Assembly (NCBI GenBank): GCA_038040195.1
Contig: JBBPIR010000001.1
Coordinates: 353,341-417,340, forward strand
Source: Chloroflexota bacterium
GTDB lineage: Bacteria > Chloroflexota > Limnocylindria > QHBO01
DNA: 64,000 nucleotides
Direction of reading: 5' to 3'
Part shown: in pieces, positions 54,720 through 63,746 of the stretch
How the letters are laid out: each line of letters opens with the position of its first letter
How positions within the stretch are numbered: the stretch's first letter is position 1
Position numbers and translations under genes: made by a program
The notes under the pieces: model-generated
Database searches by the model: none
The model's input: only the letters and a program-made list of their open reading frames with translations
What the model was told of the DNA's origin: nothing

Positions 54720-55049
54720 TCAACCGCGCCGCGCGAAGCTCTTGACAATGGAGCGGACGACGAACAGGAACACGATCGCAACCACCATTCCCCGCAGCGC
54801 GATCCGGTTGACGTCGATGGCCGGCTCCCAGGTGACCTTGTCGCCGCGGATGATCCAGGTCCCCACCGGTCGGGCGCTCACCCCGAACCCGCCTCCTCCG
54901 TTGTGCTCGGTGTCGCTGCCTCCGCCGCCGCCACCCTTAATGTCCGCGGCGGGGATGAGCATGACCCCGTTGCGCTCGATCGGTTCGCCGTACACGCGGG
55001 AGACGGTCATGGTGTCCCGCGCTCCCTGCAGCATCTCGTCAACGTTCAT
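54720..55049 (-). CDS. GerW/YtfJ-family protein
   Basis: 109 aa. NVDEMLQGARDTMTVSRVYGEPIERNGVMLIPAADIKGGGGGG and GFGVSARPVGTWIIRGDKVTWEPAIDVNRI are the features of the GerW (YtfJ) family, first known from spore germination but also present in non-spore-formers. A hydrophobic segment (about 86-103) follows. Start ATG 55049 has GAGG about 10 nt upstream. The function outside spores is unknown. Confidence 0.84.
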   Translation of the reverse strand: MNVDEMLQGARDTMTVSRVYGEPIERNGVMLIPAADIKGGGGGGSDTEHNGGGGFGVSARPVGTWIIRGDKVTWEPAIDVNRIALRGMVVAIVFLFVVRSIVKSFARRG

Positions 55050-55203
55050 GGCTCGCACCTCTACATCGGTCTGGTGGCTCCAGTCTAGGCGGATCCGCGC
55101 CAAGGGCCATCAAGTGGGCTTGTGGGCACCGGGCTCCATCTCAACCATCCCCCATTGGCCGCCGTCCCGCGTCAGGATGGCCAGGAGCGGCCGCTCACAT
55201 AGA

Positions 55204-55233
55204 CGAACGCGCCGCCTATCGGCGGCGCGTTCG
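55204..55233. terminator. 13-bp perfect hairpin downstream of the cupredoxin gene
   Basis: CGAACGCGCCGCC (55204-55216) pairs with GGCGGCGCGTTCG (55221-55233), loop TATC. No U-run on either strand. Lies 28 nt beyond the cupredoxin stop. The rest of 55050-55261 holds no gene that I can see. Confidence 0.6.
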
Positions 55234-55261
55234 GGGCTATGGGTCCTTATTCAGATCAGCT

Positions 55262-55744
55262 TCACTCGACTGTGAATGCGATCCGCATGCCCTCGGCGTA
55301 GTGGGCTTCCAGCTCGGTCTCGTCGTAGATGTTGCAGATCAGGACGTAGTTGCCGGCTTCCAGGGTCGCCGTCAGCTCGGCGGTGTCTCCCACGGCTAGG
55401 TCCTCAATCTCGTCGATGACCTCCATCCCCTCGCCGGCCTCTGTCACGGCGCCGTGCTCATCGACGGGAAGGTCACCGAGGTCGAGATCGGTCCGGATGA
55501 TCACAAATTCGTGGACGTCGTCCGGCCCTTCGTTGGTCACCACGAACGTGACGTCGCCGGCCGAAGCGCTCTCGGCGTCGGGCACCACGGCAAACTCCTG
55601 GAGCGTGACGTTCACGGTGGTGCCACCTGCAGCCGCCGAGCCCGCTGGTTCGTCGGCTGGACTCTCGCTTGCACTCTGGGCGCAGCCAGCCAGGGCTAAC
55701 GACAGCAGGGCAACAACTGCGAGTATCTGGTATCCGCGTCGCAT
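55262..55744 (-). CDS. Cupredoxin-like lipoprotein
   Basis: 160 aa. Lipobox LALAGC with Cys21, then a low-complexity linker. The cupredoxin domain (about 44-160) has possible type 1 copper ligands His78 (DDVHEF), Cys137 (LICNIY), His148 (EAHY) and Met153 (EGM). Probably a membrane-attached electron carrier facing outside. ATG 55744 has GGAGGA 7 nt upstream. Followed by a strong hairpin. Confidence 0.83.
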   Translation of the reverse strand: MRRGYQILAVVALLSLALAGCAQSASESPADEPAGSAAAGGTTVNVTLQEFAVVPDAESASAGDVTFVVTNEGPDDVHEFVIIRTDLDLGDLPVDEHGAVTEAGEGMEVIDEIEDLAVGDTAELTATLEAGNYVLICNIYDETELEAHYAEGMRIAFTVE

Positions 55745-55780
55745 GGGTTCTCCTCCGTTGCGTTTTTCCGGGGCCATACC

Positions 55781-56698
55781 CTACCCCGCGGTGGCCGGTT
55801 CCGCACGCGGGGAGGCCGGGGCGGTGGCCGACGCCGGCCGCGTCTCCAGCAGGGCGGCTGCCCCGAGCAGGAGGGACAGCCCGTTGAACCAGATCACCGG
55901 AAGCGCCAGCAGACAGGCGCATGGCACCAGCCAGGCACGGTTGGTGCGGGCGGCCCACCACAGCACGACAACGGCCAGCGGGAGGCGGACAAAGAGCGGG
56001 ATCGGCACCGATGCCGCGTATCCCCCGCCCGCACCTTCGCTGAACACCACCGATAGCCAGTCTCCCCATAGTTGGGGCGCGGCGACGAACGAGGCCGCAG
56101 CTCCCGCCACGGTGACAAGGACCGCCAGCCCGAACTCCAGCCAGCGGCCTCGGAAGGCCAGCCACAGCGCGCCCACGCCGGGGGTGACCTTGGTGAGCGC
56201 GAGCCCGGCCCAGGCCGCCGGCACGCTTAGCCCAATCACCACCCCGTAGGCGAGCAGCAGGTTGATGTTGCCTGCCCAGATATCGGCGCCGGCCAGGAGC
56301 ACGAGGAGTGGCAACATCGTGCGGTACTGGCGCGGGACCCGACGGAGCATGGCCACCGCCACCCCGGCCAGCAATGCGGTCCAGCCGAACATGAAGGCCG
56401 GCCACGGCAGCTGCCCCGCGGGCGCCAGCACCTGAAGGAACGGCGGCGGATACAAATAGGAGCCGATCACACCAACCGCCGCTCCGGCGTACGGATCCGG
56501 GCTCCGCAGCGCGTCGTAGTAGGCGCGGCTGTCCCAGCCCAGGTAGTCAACGGTCAAGTTGGACGCGACGCCGGCGAGCGTGAAGCCTGTCGCAGTGACG
56601 ACGACGACGAGCAGGGGCGTCAGGCGCAGCACCCAGTTGGCCGGCTTGCCATCGGCCGCCAGCCATCGGGCGCGGGCGAACGCCGCGACGGCCTCCAT
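55781..56698 (-). CDS. GT87-type polyprenol-phosphate mannosyltransferase-like membrane protein
   Basis: 305 aa with about nine hydrophobic segments. Pattern DSRAYYDALRSPDPY, the loop between the first segments, and GNINLLLAYGVVIG resemble the DUF2029/GT87 family, where the Asp near the first loop acts in glycosyl transfer from polyprenyl-phosphate sugars. Substrate unknown. Ends 36 nt before the cupredoxin gene start and is divergent (86-nt gap) from the acyltransferase gene. Confidence 0.75.
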   Translation of the reverse strand: MEAVAAFARARWLAADGKPANWVLRLTPLLVVVVTATGFTLAGVASNLTVDYLGWDSRAYYDALRSPDPYAGAAVGVIGSYLYPPPFLQVLAPAGQLPWPAFMFGWTALLAGVAVAMLRRVPRQYRTMLPLLVLLAGADIWAGNINLLLAYGVVIGLSVPAAWAGLALTKVTPGVGALWLAFRGRWLEFGLAVLVTVAGAAASFVAAPQLWGDWLSVVFSEGAGGGYAASVPIPLFVRLPLAVVVLWWAARTNRAWLVPCACLLALPVIWFNGLSLLLGAAALLETRPASATAPASPRAEPATAG

Positions 56699-56784
56699 CG
56701 GACCACGGATCGTAGAAGAGGTGAGCCACGAAGGGAAGAGGCGAGGGTTAATTTGGCTGGGGTCGCTCTGGCAGACTTACCGCC

Positions 56785-57951
56785 GTGCGCGAGCGGCTCA
56801 ACTGGATCGACTGGCTCAAGGTCATCGTCGTGTTCGGGGCATTCGTGTTCCACGCCGCCCAGCCGTTCGTGCTCACGACGTGGCTCGTGAACGACCCCGA
56901 CAAGAGCCTGGTCCTGAGCCTGCTGTCCGGATTCGGCTACATGGTCGGGATGCCGCTGATGTTCTTCCTGGCCGGCGCGGCGACCTGGCTGGCGGTCGAG
57001 CGCCGGGGTATCGGCGGCCACACCGGGCTGCGCCTGCGCCGTCTGCTCATCCCTCTGGTGCTGGGCCTGGTGATCCTGGGCCCGCCGCAGGCCTGGGTGG
57101 CACATCTCGCAGCCGGGGGTGAGGCGAGCCCCCTGGCGTTCCTCGGCATCTACCTGGGCGACCTTCGCTTCTACCCCAACCCTGGCTGGTTCGGCGAGTA
57201 CGGCCACCACCTGTGGTTCCTCGCCTTCCTGTTCCTGTACGTCCTGCTGACCTTGCCCCTCCTGTCGTGGCTGCGCGCTCGGCGCGCCGCGGGGAGCGAC
57301 CTTCGGATTGGTGGCCTCGCCGATGGCCCGTGGGGCTTGATCCTGCTCCTCCTACCGGTAGTGGCGGGGCAGCTCATCCTGCGCCCACTCTTCCCCGACT
57401 ACCGCGATTGGGCTGACTTCGCGCTGTGGCTCTCGTATTTCGTCATAGGGATTTCAGCCATGGCCGACCGACGGATGTTGGGCGCGATCCTCCGCCGCCG
57501 ACGGGTGACCCTGTGGCTGGTCCCGATCATCGCGGTCGCCTATCTCCCGGTCGTGCTCCTCGGCTCACCGCTGGACCTGGAGCACGCCCCGGGCTTCACG
57601 CCAGCCGGACTGGCTTACGTGGCGTGGCGCACGGCGCTGGGCTGGGTGATGGCCCTGGTCCTCGTCGGCGTGGCAGCCACCTACCTCACTGCCCGGCCCC
57701 GATTCCTGGGTTGGGCCAGCGAGATGGTCCTCCCCTTCTACGTCCTCCATCACCCGGTGACGGTGGTCGTGGCCGCCGTGGTAGTCGGACTTTCCGCCGG
57801 GCTGTGGGTCAAGTTCGGCCTCATCCTCCTCGTGGCCGGGGTCACGACGGTGGCGTTGTGCGTGGGGTTGGACATGGCGACCACCGCGCTCAGCCGCCGA
57901 TTGCGGCGGAGTACGGCGGCTTCCGTGACTCCGGCGGAGGCGCCGCCGTGA
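56785..57951 (+). CDS. Acyltransferase-3 family membrane protein
   Basis: 388 aa, GTG start, about ten hydrophobic segments. N-terminal WIDWLKVIVVFGAFVFHAAQPF carries the conserved Asp/Arg-like region and His, GHHLWFLAFLFLYVLLTLPLL and FYVLHHPVTVVVAAVVV match Acyl_transf_3 proteins, which O-acylate sugars or lipids. Substrate unknown. Its TGA overlaps the GTG of the following acyl-CoA synthetase gene by 4 nt, a tight link between acyl activation and transfer. Confidence 0.78.
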   Translation: MRERLNWIDWLKVIVVFGAFVFHAAQPFVLTTWLVNDPDKSLVLSLLSGFGYMVGMPLMFFLAGAATWLAVERRGIGGHTGLRLRRLLIPLVLGLVILGPPQAWVAHLAAGGEASPLAFLGIYLGDLRFYPNPGWFGEYGHHLWFLAFLFLYVLLTLPLLSWLRARRAAGSDLRIGGLADGPWGLILLLLPVVAGQLILRPLFPDYRDWADFALWLSYFVIGISAMADRRMLGAILRRRRVTLWLVPIIAVAYLPVVLLGSPLDLEHAPGFTPAGLAYVAWRTALGWVMALVLVGVAATYLTARPRFLGWASEMVLPFYVLHHPVTVVVAAVVVGLSAGLWVKFGLILLVAGVTTVALCVGLDMATTALSRRLRRSTAASVTPAEAPP

Positions 57952-59891
57952 CGGTGGTTTCGGGTGAGCCCCTCGCGGTCGCGGCCGCCGACCGCTCACG
58001 GTCCGTGGTGGAGCTGATCTGGCGCACGGTGGAGCGCACCCCTGACAAGGAAGCCATCCGCTGGAAGGCCGGCGGTGGCTGGCCAAGCTGGACCTACGCC
58101 GAGCTGTGGGCGCAGGTCGCGTCCGCCTCGATCGGCCTGCGCCGGATGGGCATCGGCGCCGGCGACCGGGTCATGATCCTGAGTCGATCGCGGCCGGAAT
58201 GGCTGGTCGCCGATCTCGCCTGCATGGCACTCGGCGCGGTCACGTGTCCGCTCTATCCCGGCGACCCGCCGGCCCGGATGGCCGAGATCGCCCGGCGAGT
58301 TGGCCCACGGCTGGTGTTCGCGGAGGACGCCAAGCTCCTCGGGCGCCTGCGCTCGGCGCCATCCGGTTCAGAGCCGGATGCCCGGATCGTGCTCTTCGAA
58401 CCTGAGCCTGCCGGTGGTGCCGCGATGACCCTGGCCGACCTGGTGCAGGACGCGGATTCGTCCCCCGAGGCTCGCGCCGATTGGGAGAGGATCTGGCGAA
58501 CAATTCACCCAGCCCAGGTGGCGACCATCGTCCACACCATTGGCGTGGACGGCGACCCACTGGGCGTCGTGGCGTCCCATGCCAACCTGCTGCACTCCTT
58601 TCACGCCACGGTGGAGGCAATCCCAATCACGTCGGCGGACGTCATGCTCTCGGTACTCCCGATGAGCCACATGTTCGAGCGCGGCGGCGCCATGCTGGCC
58701 GGACTCGGAGCGGGGGCCACGATCGCCTTCGCGGAGCGCCAGATCGAGCGCTGGGCAGCCGACATGGGCGAGGTCCGACCCACCATGATGGCCTCCATTC
58801 CGCTGTTTTTCGAGCGGATTGAGCATCGGATCAAGACCGGTGTGGCGACCGGACCGGCCTATCGCCGGGCCCTGTTCGACTGGGCCACCGGCCTGGGTCG
58901 GCAGCATTACCGCAACCACCTCGCCGGACTGACCGATGGACCCTGGCTTCGCCTGCGTCGCTGGCTGGCGCAGCGGACGGTGCTGGCGCAGGTCCGAGGC
59001 GCGTTCGGCGGCCGTCTGCGTTTCTTCATCTCGGGCGGATCGGCGCTGCCGGAGCCGACCGGCGTCTTCTTCGACTCGATGGGGTTCCCGATCCTGGAAG
59101 GCTACGGCCTGACCGAGACCGCCCCGACCCTCACGGTCAATCGACTGGCGACCTACCGATACGGCACGGTCGGGCCACCCCTTCCCGGGACCGAGATGCG
59201 GATCGATCCAGGAAGCGGCGAGATCCTGGTCCGCGGCCCACAGGTCATGCTCGGCTACCTCGACCGGCCGGCGGACACGGCGCGCGTGCTGGACGCGGAA
59301 GGCTGGCTGCGAACCGGGGACATCGGCGAGTTCGACGAAGCTCAGCGCCTGCGCATCACGGGCCGGCTCAAGAACCTGCTCGTGCTGGCCACCGGCAAGA
59401 ACGTAGCGCCTGCCCCTATCGAACGGGCGCTGCTCGAATCGCCATACATCGCGCAGGCGGTGCTACTCGGGGACGACCGCGACGCGACCGGCGGCCTGCT
59501 GGTGCCCGACCTGGCGGCAATCCGCGTGTGGTCCGGCGTGACCGGAGGCGATGCCGATGGCGACGCCGATGATGGCGCTCGGCTCCTGGCACGCCCCGAG
59601 GTCGCCGCGCTGCTTCGCCAGGAGGTGGATCGCATGACCGCCGAGTTCGCCACATACGAGCGACCGCGTCGGATCGCGGTCCTGCCACGTCCCTTGAGCG
59701 CGGCAGCCGGGGAGGTCGATGCGGCAGGCTCGCCGGTCCGATCGGTGGTCATGGCCAGCTTCCCGGAGCAGGTGGCCGAGTTGTTCGACCGACCCCGAAC
59801 CGAGCCGCTGCGTGGTCGTAGCGCCGAGTCGCCGCGATCTGCCGCGTCCCCGGAGGCCTCGCCCGAACCAACGGCCACCGCGTCAGGCTGA
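57948..59891 (+). CDS. Acyl-CoA synthetase-like protein (AMP-binding) with degenerate P-loop
   Basis: 647 aa, GTG start. Long-chain acyl-CoA synthetase architecture: SRSRPEWLVADLA, LPMSHMFERGGAM, ISGGSALPEPTGVFFDSMGFPILEGYGLTETAPTL, LRTGDIGEFDEAQRLRITGR and C-terminal LATGKNVAPAPIE with the catalytic Lys. The P-loop, normally SGTTGxPKG, reads IGVDGDPLG in the HTIGVDGDPLG segment (residues ~196-206): the Ser/Thr/Gly string and Lys are lost. The thioester-forming half may be altered. Coupled to the acyltransferase upstream. C-terminal 30 residues are a Pro/Ser-rich tail. Confidence 0.84.
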   Translation: MTVVSGEPLAVAAADRSRSVVELIWRTVERTPDKEAIRWKAGGGWPSWTYAELWAQVASASIGLRRMGIGAGDRVMILSRSRPEWLVADLACMALGAVTCPLYPGDPPARMAEIARRVGPRLVFAEDAKLLGRLRSAPSGSEPDARIVLFEPEPAGGAAMTLADLVQDADSSPEARADWERIWRTIHPAQVATIVHTIGVDGDPLGVVASHANLLHSFHATVEAIPITSADVMLSVLPMSHMFERGGAMLAGLGAGATIAFAERQIERWAADMGEVRPTMMASIPLFFERIEHRIKTGVATGPAYRRALFDWATGLGRQHYRNHLAGLTDGPWLRLRRWLAQRTVLAQVRGAFGGRLRFFISGGSALPEPTGVFFDSMGFPILEGYGLTETAPTLTVNRLATYRYGTVGPPLPGTEMRIDPGSGEILVRGPQVMLGYLDRPADTARVLDAEGWLRTGDIGEFDEAQRLRITGRLKNLLVLATGKNVAPAPIERALLESPYIAQAVLLGDDRDATGGLLVPDLAAIRVWSGVTGGDADGDADDGARLLARPEVAALLRQEVDRMTAEFATYERPRRIAVLPRPLSAAAGEVDAAGSPVRSVVMASFPEQVAELFDRPRTEPLRGRSAESPRSAASPEASPEPTATASG

Positions 59892-59912
59892 CCGCCGCCG
59901 TACGATGGCGCG

Positions 59913-59987
59913 GGGCCGTTAGCTCAGCGGCAGAGCAGGGGACTTTTAATCCTCGTGTCGTGGGTTCGAATCCCACACGGCCCTCCA
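59913..59987 (+). tRNA. tRNA-Lys (anticodon TTT)
   Basis: Acceptor GGGCCGT/ACGGCCC, D arm GCTC/GAGC, anticodon stem GGGGA/TCCTC with loop CTTTTAA, T arm GTGGG-TTCGAAT-CCCAC. CCA encoded. The discriminator base is T, while most bacterial tRNA-Lys have A or G. A -10-like TACGAT lies at 59901-59906. Confidence 0.93.
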
Positions 59988-60006
59988 GCATTCAGGAGCT
60001 ACCGAG

Positions 60007-60336
60007 ATGGCGAAGCAGAGCCGGGCAGAAGGAAAGGATCAGCCGGCCGAAGGCGCTGACTGGCCAGTCGGCATGCCCTTCACGTTGTACTTCCCGCGTC
60101 GGGGCGGCTACGACGCGGCGGACATCGAGTACGCGGCGCCGTTGCCGCGCGTTGGGGACATGGTCGAGTACATCGACCCGGGCGGAGCGCACCGCCTGTA
60201 CGCGGTCGCCGACGTAGTTCACACGCTTCAGAGCTCGCCGTCCGCGGGGGTCGGCGGCATCCCTCTCCTGCGAGCCGGCATCCCGGCCGTCTATCTGTCG
60301 CGGACCCGCCGGAAGGCGCCGCGCCGCGCGCCCTGA
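60007..60336 (+). CDS. Hypothetical protein
   Basis: 109 aa, not recognised. Lys/Glu-rich start, then MPFTLYFPRRGGYDAADIEYAAPLPRVGDMVEYIDPGGAHRLYAVADVVHTL, a beta-rich core, then a basic tail RTRRKAPRRAP. Starts 19 nt after tRNA-Lys and ends before a good terminator. Confidence 0.6.
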   Translation: MAKQSRAEGKDQPAEGADWPVGMPFTLYFPRRGGYDAADIEYAAPLPRVGDMVEYIDPGGAHRLYAVADVVHTLQSSPSAGVGGIPLLRAGIPAVYLSRTRRKAPRRAP

Positions 60337-60351
60337 CGGGGCGAACACCAT

Positions 60352-60388
60352 CGAGGGCCGCCCCGGAGGGCGGCCCTCGCATCGGTTT
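60352..60388 (+). terminator. Rho-independent terminator after 60007-60336
   Basis: CGAGGGCCGCCC pairs with GGGCGGCCCTCG (60352-60363 with 60368-60379), loop CGGA; TTTT follows at 60385-60388 after CATCGG. Lies between convergent genes, so it may also serve the phoX-like gene. Confidence 0.75.
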
Positions 60389-60403
60389 TGATAGATCTGA
60401 CAG

Positions 60404-62026
60404 CTAACTCCCAGGGATGTACATCAGCAGCAACTGACCGTCTTCAAGGCGCTTGACATACGGGCCGGTAGCCGTGCTCGGCGGCCCGACCCAGATGTAC
60501 GGGTCGCCACCAGGTTGCGGATCCGTGAACGCGGCTAGGTCCTGGTGCCCCTGCACGTCGAGTGCCCACCAGCCAGCCCCAAACGCGGTGTCCTCAAGCC
60601 GCGCGATGCCGCTCGACTCGGCTGAGGAGCCGGTCCCAGTCACCGAGGCGACCTTGGTCCAAGTTTCGGCTGCGAAGGAGTACTGCCAGATGTCGTTGGC
60701 GCTGAGGGAGTCCTCCTGGACCATGATGCTGTTGTGCCCTACGTCGAGGTTGTCCGGGTTGACGAAGGCGGAAGCGGCATCTGCGCTGTCCGCGAAGATG
60801 CTGAACGAGTCGACGATTCGCGGGTCCTTCTCGTTGAGGACCATCTTGAAGATGCGGCCGTTCGACGTCACGCCGGTTCCCAAAGGCCCCCTGAACAGGC
60901 GGCCCGTGGTTCCGCTCTCTTGCAGACGATCGGTGCCGGTGTCCGCGAAGTAGACCTCCCGCGGATTGTCCGGGTCATAGGCGAGGTCCTCGACCCGGAC
61001 GAACTGGAACACGTTGTTCGCGTTCGACCAGTTCTCGAGGGCGGTCTGCGGCGCCTCGCCGGTGACGCCCCGCGCCACGTCCGTGGGGACGTGGATGAAC
61101 CGACCGCTAAATTCGTCGCCCGCCATGATCTCCAGGTAGTCGTTGGCGGCGTCGAGGGCGAGCGGGTCATAGGGGTCAGCCAACGGAGTGCCGTTGGTGG
61201 CCGTCACTTGGAAGGCCCACAACTGGCCCTTGTCGGCCATCATCTGCTCCGCGTCGTTGGCGGTGTACAGGTACAGCTGTGACGAGGGGGCGACGAACGT
61301 GTCGTCCCCCGAAAGGATGGCGAGTTTCTTCCAGTCGCCGGGGATGACGACCGTGTTCTCGTGGTTATGCCGGCCCGCGCGGCTGATCACGTCGAACTCG
61401 CCAGTCTCCGTGTCCAGCCATACGCTGTAACCAGCCTGCCGATTCGGGGCGATCGCCGGGTCTGGCCCGTACACCGCTCCCGGCGGCACGCTCAGGATCG
61501 TCTCGTTCGACTCCTCGTTGACCAGGAAGGTGTAGTTGTCGAACCCATGCTCGGGGCCGGCCATGAAGGCCGAGCAGAAGCGCAGGAATCCGGCGCCGCC
61601 CGGGATGACGCCCGAGATGATCTGGTTCTCCAGCTGGGTGACCGATTGCTCAGCGATGTCGACCCGGACCCGTGATACCGACGAGTCCTGGAGGTCGGCT
61701 TTGCCCCCGAACGGAACGTGGGACTGCTCGTGCGCGACAAACACGTCCACGTAGCCCGAGCCATCAGGCCCCGGCCGTACGCCGATCCCATCAGGAATGC
61801 CCTGGAAGAAGTCGTCATCGACGAACGGATCCTCGCCGGAGTTGATGAGGGCGATGATCTCGGCCGCCGGGTCGGTGACCGCCGCGGTGAACTCGAGGTA
61901 GGGGTCCGAGGCTGTGTTGTAACCGTGGGGGGCGCCAATCGAGCTGGCGGGAAGGGTGAGGGTCAAGGCGAGGGCAGCCAGGATCGCTCCTACGGAGCGT
62001 CGGGACCGCCCGAGTACCGGAGTCAT
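60404..62026 (-). CDS. PhoX-like (DUF839) secreted protein
   Basis: 540 aa. Signal peptide (RRSVGAILAALALTLTLPASSIGA), then a long all-beta DUF839/PhoX-type domain: ENTVVIPGDWKKLAILSGDD, VEDLAYDPDNPREVYFADTG and NPDNLDVGHNSIMVQEDS, the ED pair being typical of the metal site. PhoX enzymes are calcium/iron phosphatases of phosphate starvation; pstS and pstC follow 600 nt away on the other strand, which supports that. AGGAGG about 8 nt before ATG 62026. Confidence 0.8.
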   Translation of the reverse strand: MTPVLGRSRRSVGAILAALALTLTLPASSIGAPHGYNTASDPYLEFTAAVTDPAAEIIALINSGEDPFVDDDFFQGIPDGIGVRPGPDGSGYVDVFVAHEQSHVPFGGKADLQDSSVSRVRVDIAEQSVTQLENQIISGVIPGGAGFLRFCSAFMAGPEHGFDNYTFLVNEESNETILSVPPGAVYGPDPAIAPNRQAGYSVWLDTETGEFDVISRAGRHNHENTVVIPGDWKKLAILSGDDTFVAPSSQLYLYTANDAEQMMADKGQLWAFQVTATNGTPLADPYDPLALDAANDYLEIMAGDEFSGRFIHVPTDVARGVTGEAPQTALENWSNANNVFQFVRVEDLAYDPDNPREVYFADTGTDRLQESGTTGRLFRGPLGTGVTSNGRIFKMVLNEKDPRIVDSFSIFADSADAASAFVNPDNLDVGHNSIMVQEDSLSANDIWQYSFAAETWTKVASVTGTGSSAESSGIARLEDTAFGAGWWALDVQGHQDLAAFTDPQPGGDPYIWVGPPSTATGPYVKRLEDGQLLLMYIPGS

Positions 62027-62165
62027 GGGGCACGCCTCCTGTCACATTCGGTGGGCGGGATGCCAGACCCCCGGGTGGGGCCACTATGGTGCCTCATTTC
62101 GAGGCTCGTGGCTCGCGGGAGCGGCGCCGGACGCCCGATTTCGGTGCATAGACGCACCGTAACGA

Positions 62166-62525
62166 TCACACCCAGAGGGCCAGCCGGACTCCAATCACCA
62201 CCAGCAGAACACCGAACGCACGCTGGATGAGCTCGTTCGGCAGACCGACGGCCACGCGAGCGCCTATGAAGGCGCCGATCAGGATGCCTAGGGCCAACAG
62301 AAGAGCCAACGGGACGTCGATGTACCCCGCACGCCAGTACTCGATCGCGCCCAGGATGCCAACTGGCAACAGGAGCGCCGCCAGCGACGTCCCGGCCGCA
62401 TGCTTCGGCGTCATGCCCAGGAGCAGGATCAGTGCCGGCACGATGATCAGCCCGCCGCCTATGCCGAAGAGGCCGGACAGAACGCCTCCAGCCAACCCGA
62501 TGAGACCGCCCAGGAAAAACTGCAC
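62166..62525 (-). CDS. Half-size TSUP (TauE/SafE) membrane protein
   Basis: 119 aa, GTG start, four hydrophobic segments with GGVLSGLFGIGGGLIIVP and GTSLAALLLPVGILGAIEYW, the TSUP repeat. Typical TauE/SafE proteins are about 250 aa with two such halves; this one holds a single half and likely works as a dimer. It probably exports or imports sulfur-containing anions or related organic anions. AGGAGG sits 7 nt before the GTG. It lies between phoX-like and the divergent pstS. Confidence 0.82.
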   Translation of the reverse strand: MQFFLGGLIGLAGGVLSGLFGIGGGLIIVPALILLLGMTPKHAAGTSLAALLLPVGILGAIEYWRAGYIDVPLALLLALGILIGAFIGARVAVGLPNELIQRAFGVLLVVIGVRLALWV

Positions 62526-62667
62526 GATACGACCTCCTCACGCCTTTACGAGTGTGCCCATCGTAGGTGCCCGGGCTTTACAAAGCGTTGATGTACGGCT
62601 GACGATCGCTTGAGGCCGCCGCGCCAGCATGGAATGGCAAATGTCCACGCCTGAAGGAGTTTCCATC

Positions 62668-63717
62668 GTGATTTCCCCCCTCCGCCCGCTTGCAGTGCTG
62701 TTTGCGGGCCTGCTGCTGATCGCGGCCTGCCAGCCGTCCGCGAGCGGGTCGCCATCAGAGAGCGGGGCAGCCGCCCCCAGCGGCGACGAACTGGCCGGCG
62801 ACATCCAGGTCTCGGGATCCTCGACCGTCAAGCCCATTACCAGCCTGGTAGCCGAGGCTTTCGGCGCCATACATCCGGAAGTGACCTACTTCGTCGATGG
62901 GCCAGGGACCGGCGACGGCTTCGCGCTGTTCTGCAATGACGAGACCGACATCAGCGACGCCTCACGCCCCATCAGCGACGACGAAATCGCGCTCTGCGAG
63001 GATGCCGGCGTGGAGTACGTCGAGCTGAAGATCGCGATTGACGGAATGGCCGTCATCACGTCCGCCTTCAACGATGACGCCACGTGCATGAGCTTCCTCG
63101 ACCTGTACGCCCTGCTGGGCCCCGAGTCGCAGAGGTTTGAGACGTGGGACGCCGCGAATCCGCTCGCGGCCGACCTCGAGGCGCAGTTGGGAACCGAGCG
63201 CGGCGAGTCGCATGCGCCTTACGGTGCCTTCCCGCTCGACGTCACGGCTCCGGGTGAGGAGTCGGGAACGTTTGACAGCTTCGTCGAACTTGCCATTCGG
63301 GGCATTGCCGATGAGCGCGAGCAGGAGCGCACCACACGCCCGGACTACACGCCATCGGGTGATGACAACGTCATCATCGAAGGTGTCGCGGGCACGGAAG
63401 ATGCGCCTCATACGCTCGGCTGGGTCGGCTTCGCCTACGCCGACGAGAACTCCGACCGCGTCCAGCTGCTGGAGGTCGACAAGGGCGACGGCTGCGTGGC
63501 CGCCACTCCCGAAACGATTGCGTCGGCCGAATACCCGCTGTCCCGCTTCTTGTACATCTACGTCAACACAGTGCGGGCGGACGCGAATCCCGCGCTCCAG
63601 GGCTTCGTGGACTACTACCTTTCGGACGAGGGCATCGCCTTCGTGACCGAGGCCGACTATGTGGCCCTCGATCCGGCCGACCTGGACGAGACGCGCGCTG
63701 CGTGGGAGAGCCGCTAG
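62668..63717 (+). CDS. pstS: Phosphate ABC transporter substrate-binding lipoprotein
   Basis: 349 aa. Lipobox IAAC (Cys21), low-complexity linker, then SGSSTVKPIT, the PstS phosphate-loop, FALFCNDETDISDASRPIS, and DAPHTLGWVGFAYA, EYPLSRFLYIYVN. Binds phosphate outside the membrane for PstCAB. GTG 62668 is chosen over ATG 62629/62641 because GAAGGAG ends 8 nt before it and the signal peptide begins there. Followed by a strong hairpin and pstC. Two CTTTAC motifs 32 nt apart upstream (62544, 62576) might be regulator half-sites. Confidence 0.93.
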   Translation: MISPLRPLAVLFAGLLLIAACQPSASGSPSESGAAAPSGDELAGDIQVSGSSTVKPITSLVAEAFGAIHPEVTYFVDGPGTGDGFALFCNDETDISDASRPISDDEIALCEDAGVEYVELKIAIDGMAVITSAFNDDATCMSFLDLYALLGPESQRFETWDAANPLAADLEAQLGTERGESHAPYGAFPLDVTAPGEESGTFDSFVELAIRGIADEREQERTTRPDYTPSGDDNVIIEGVAGTEDAPHTLGWVGFAYADENSDRVQLLEVDKGDGCVAATPETIASAEYPLSRFLYIYVNTVRADANPALQGFVDYYLSDEGIAFVTEADYVALDPADLDETRAAWESR

Positions 63718-63746
63718 CCGGCCTTGATCTCCCTCTCTCCCTCCAG

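Noticed and set aside
60352-60379. Riboswitch or small RNA
   Set aside because: A simple 12-bp hairpin followed by TTTT between convergent genes fits a terminator better.
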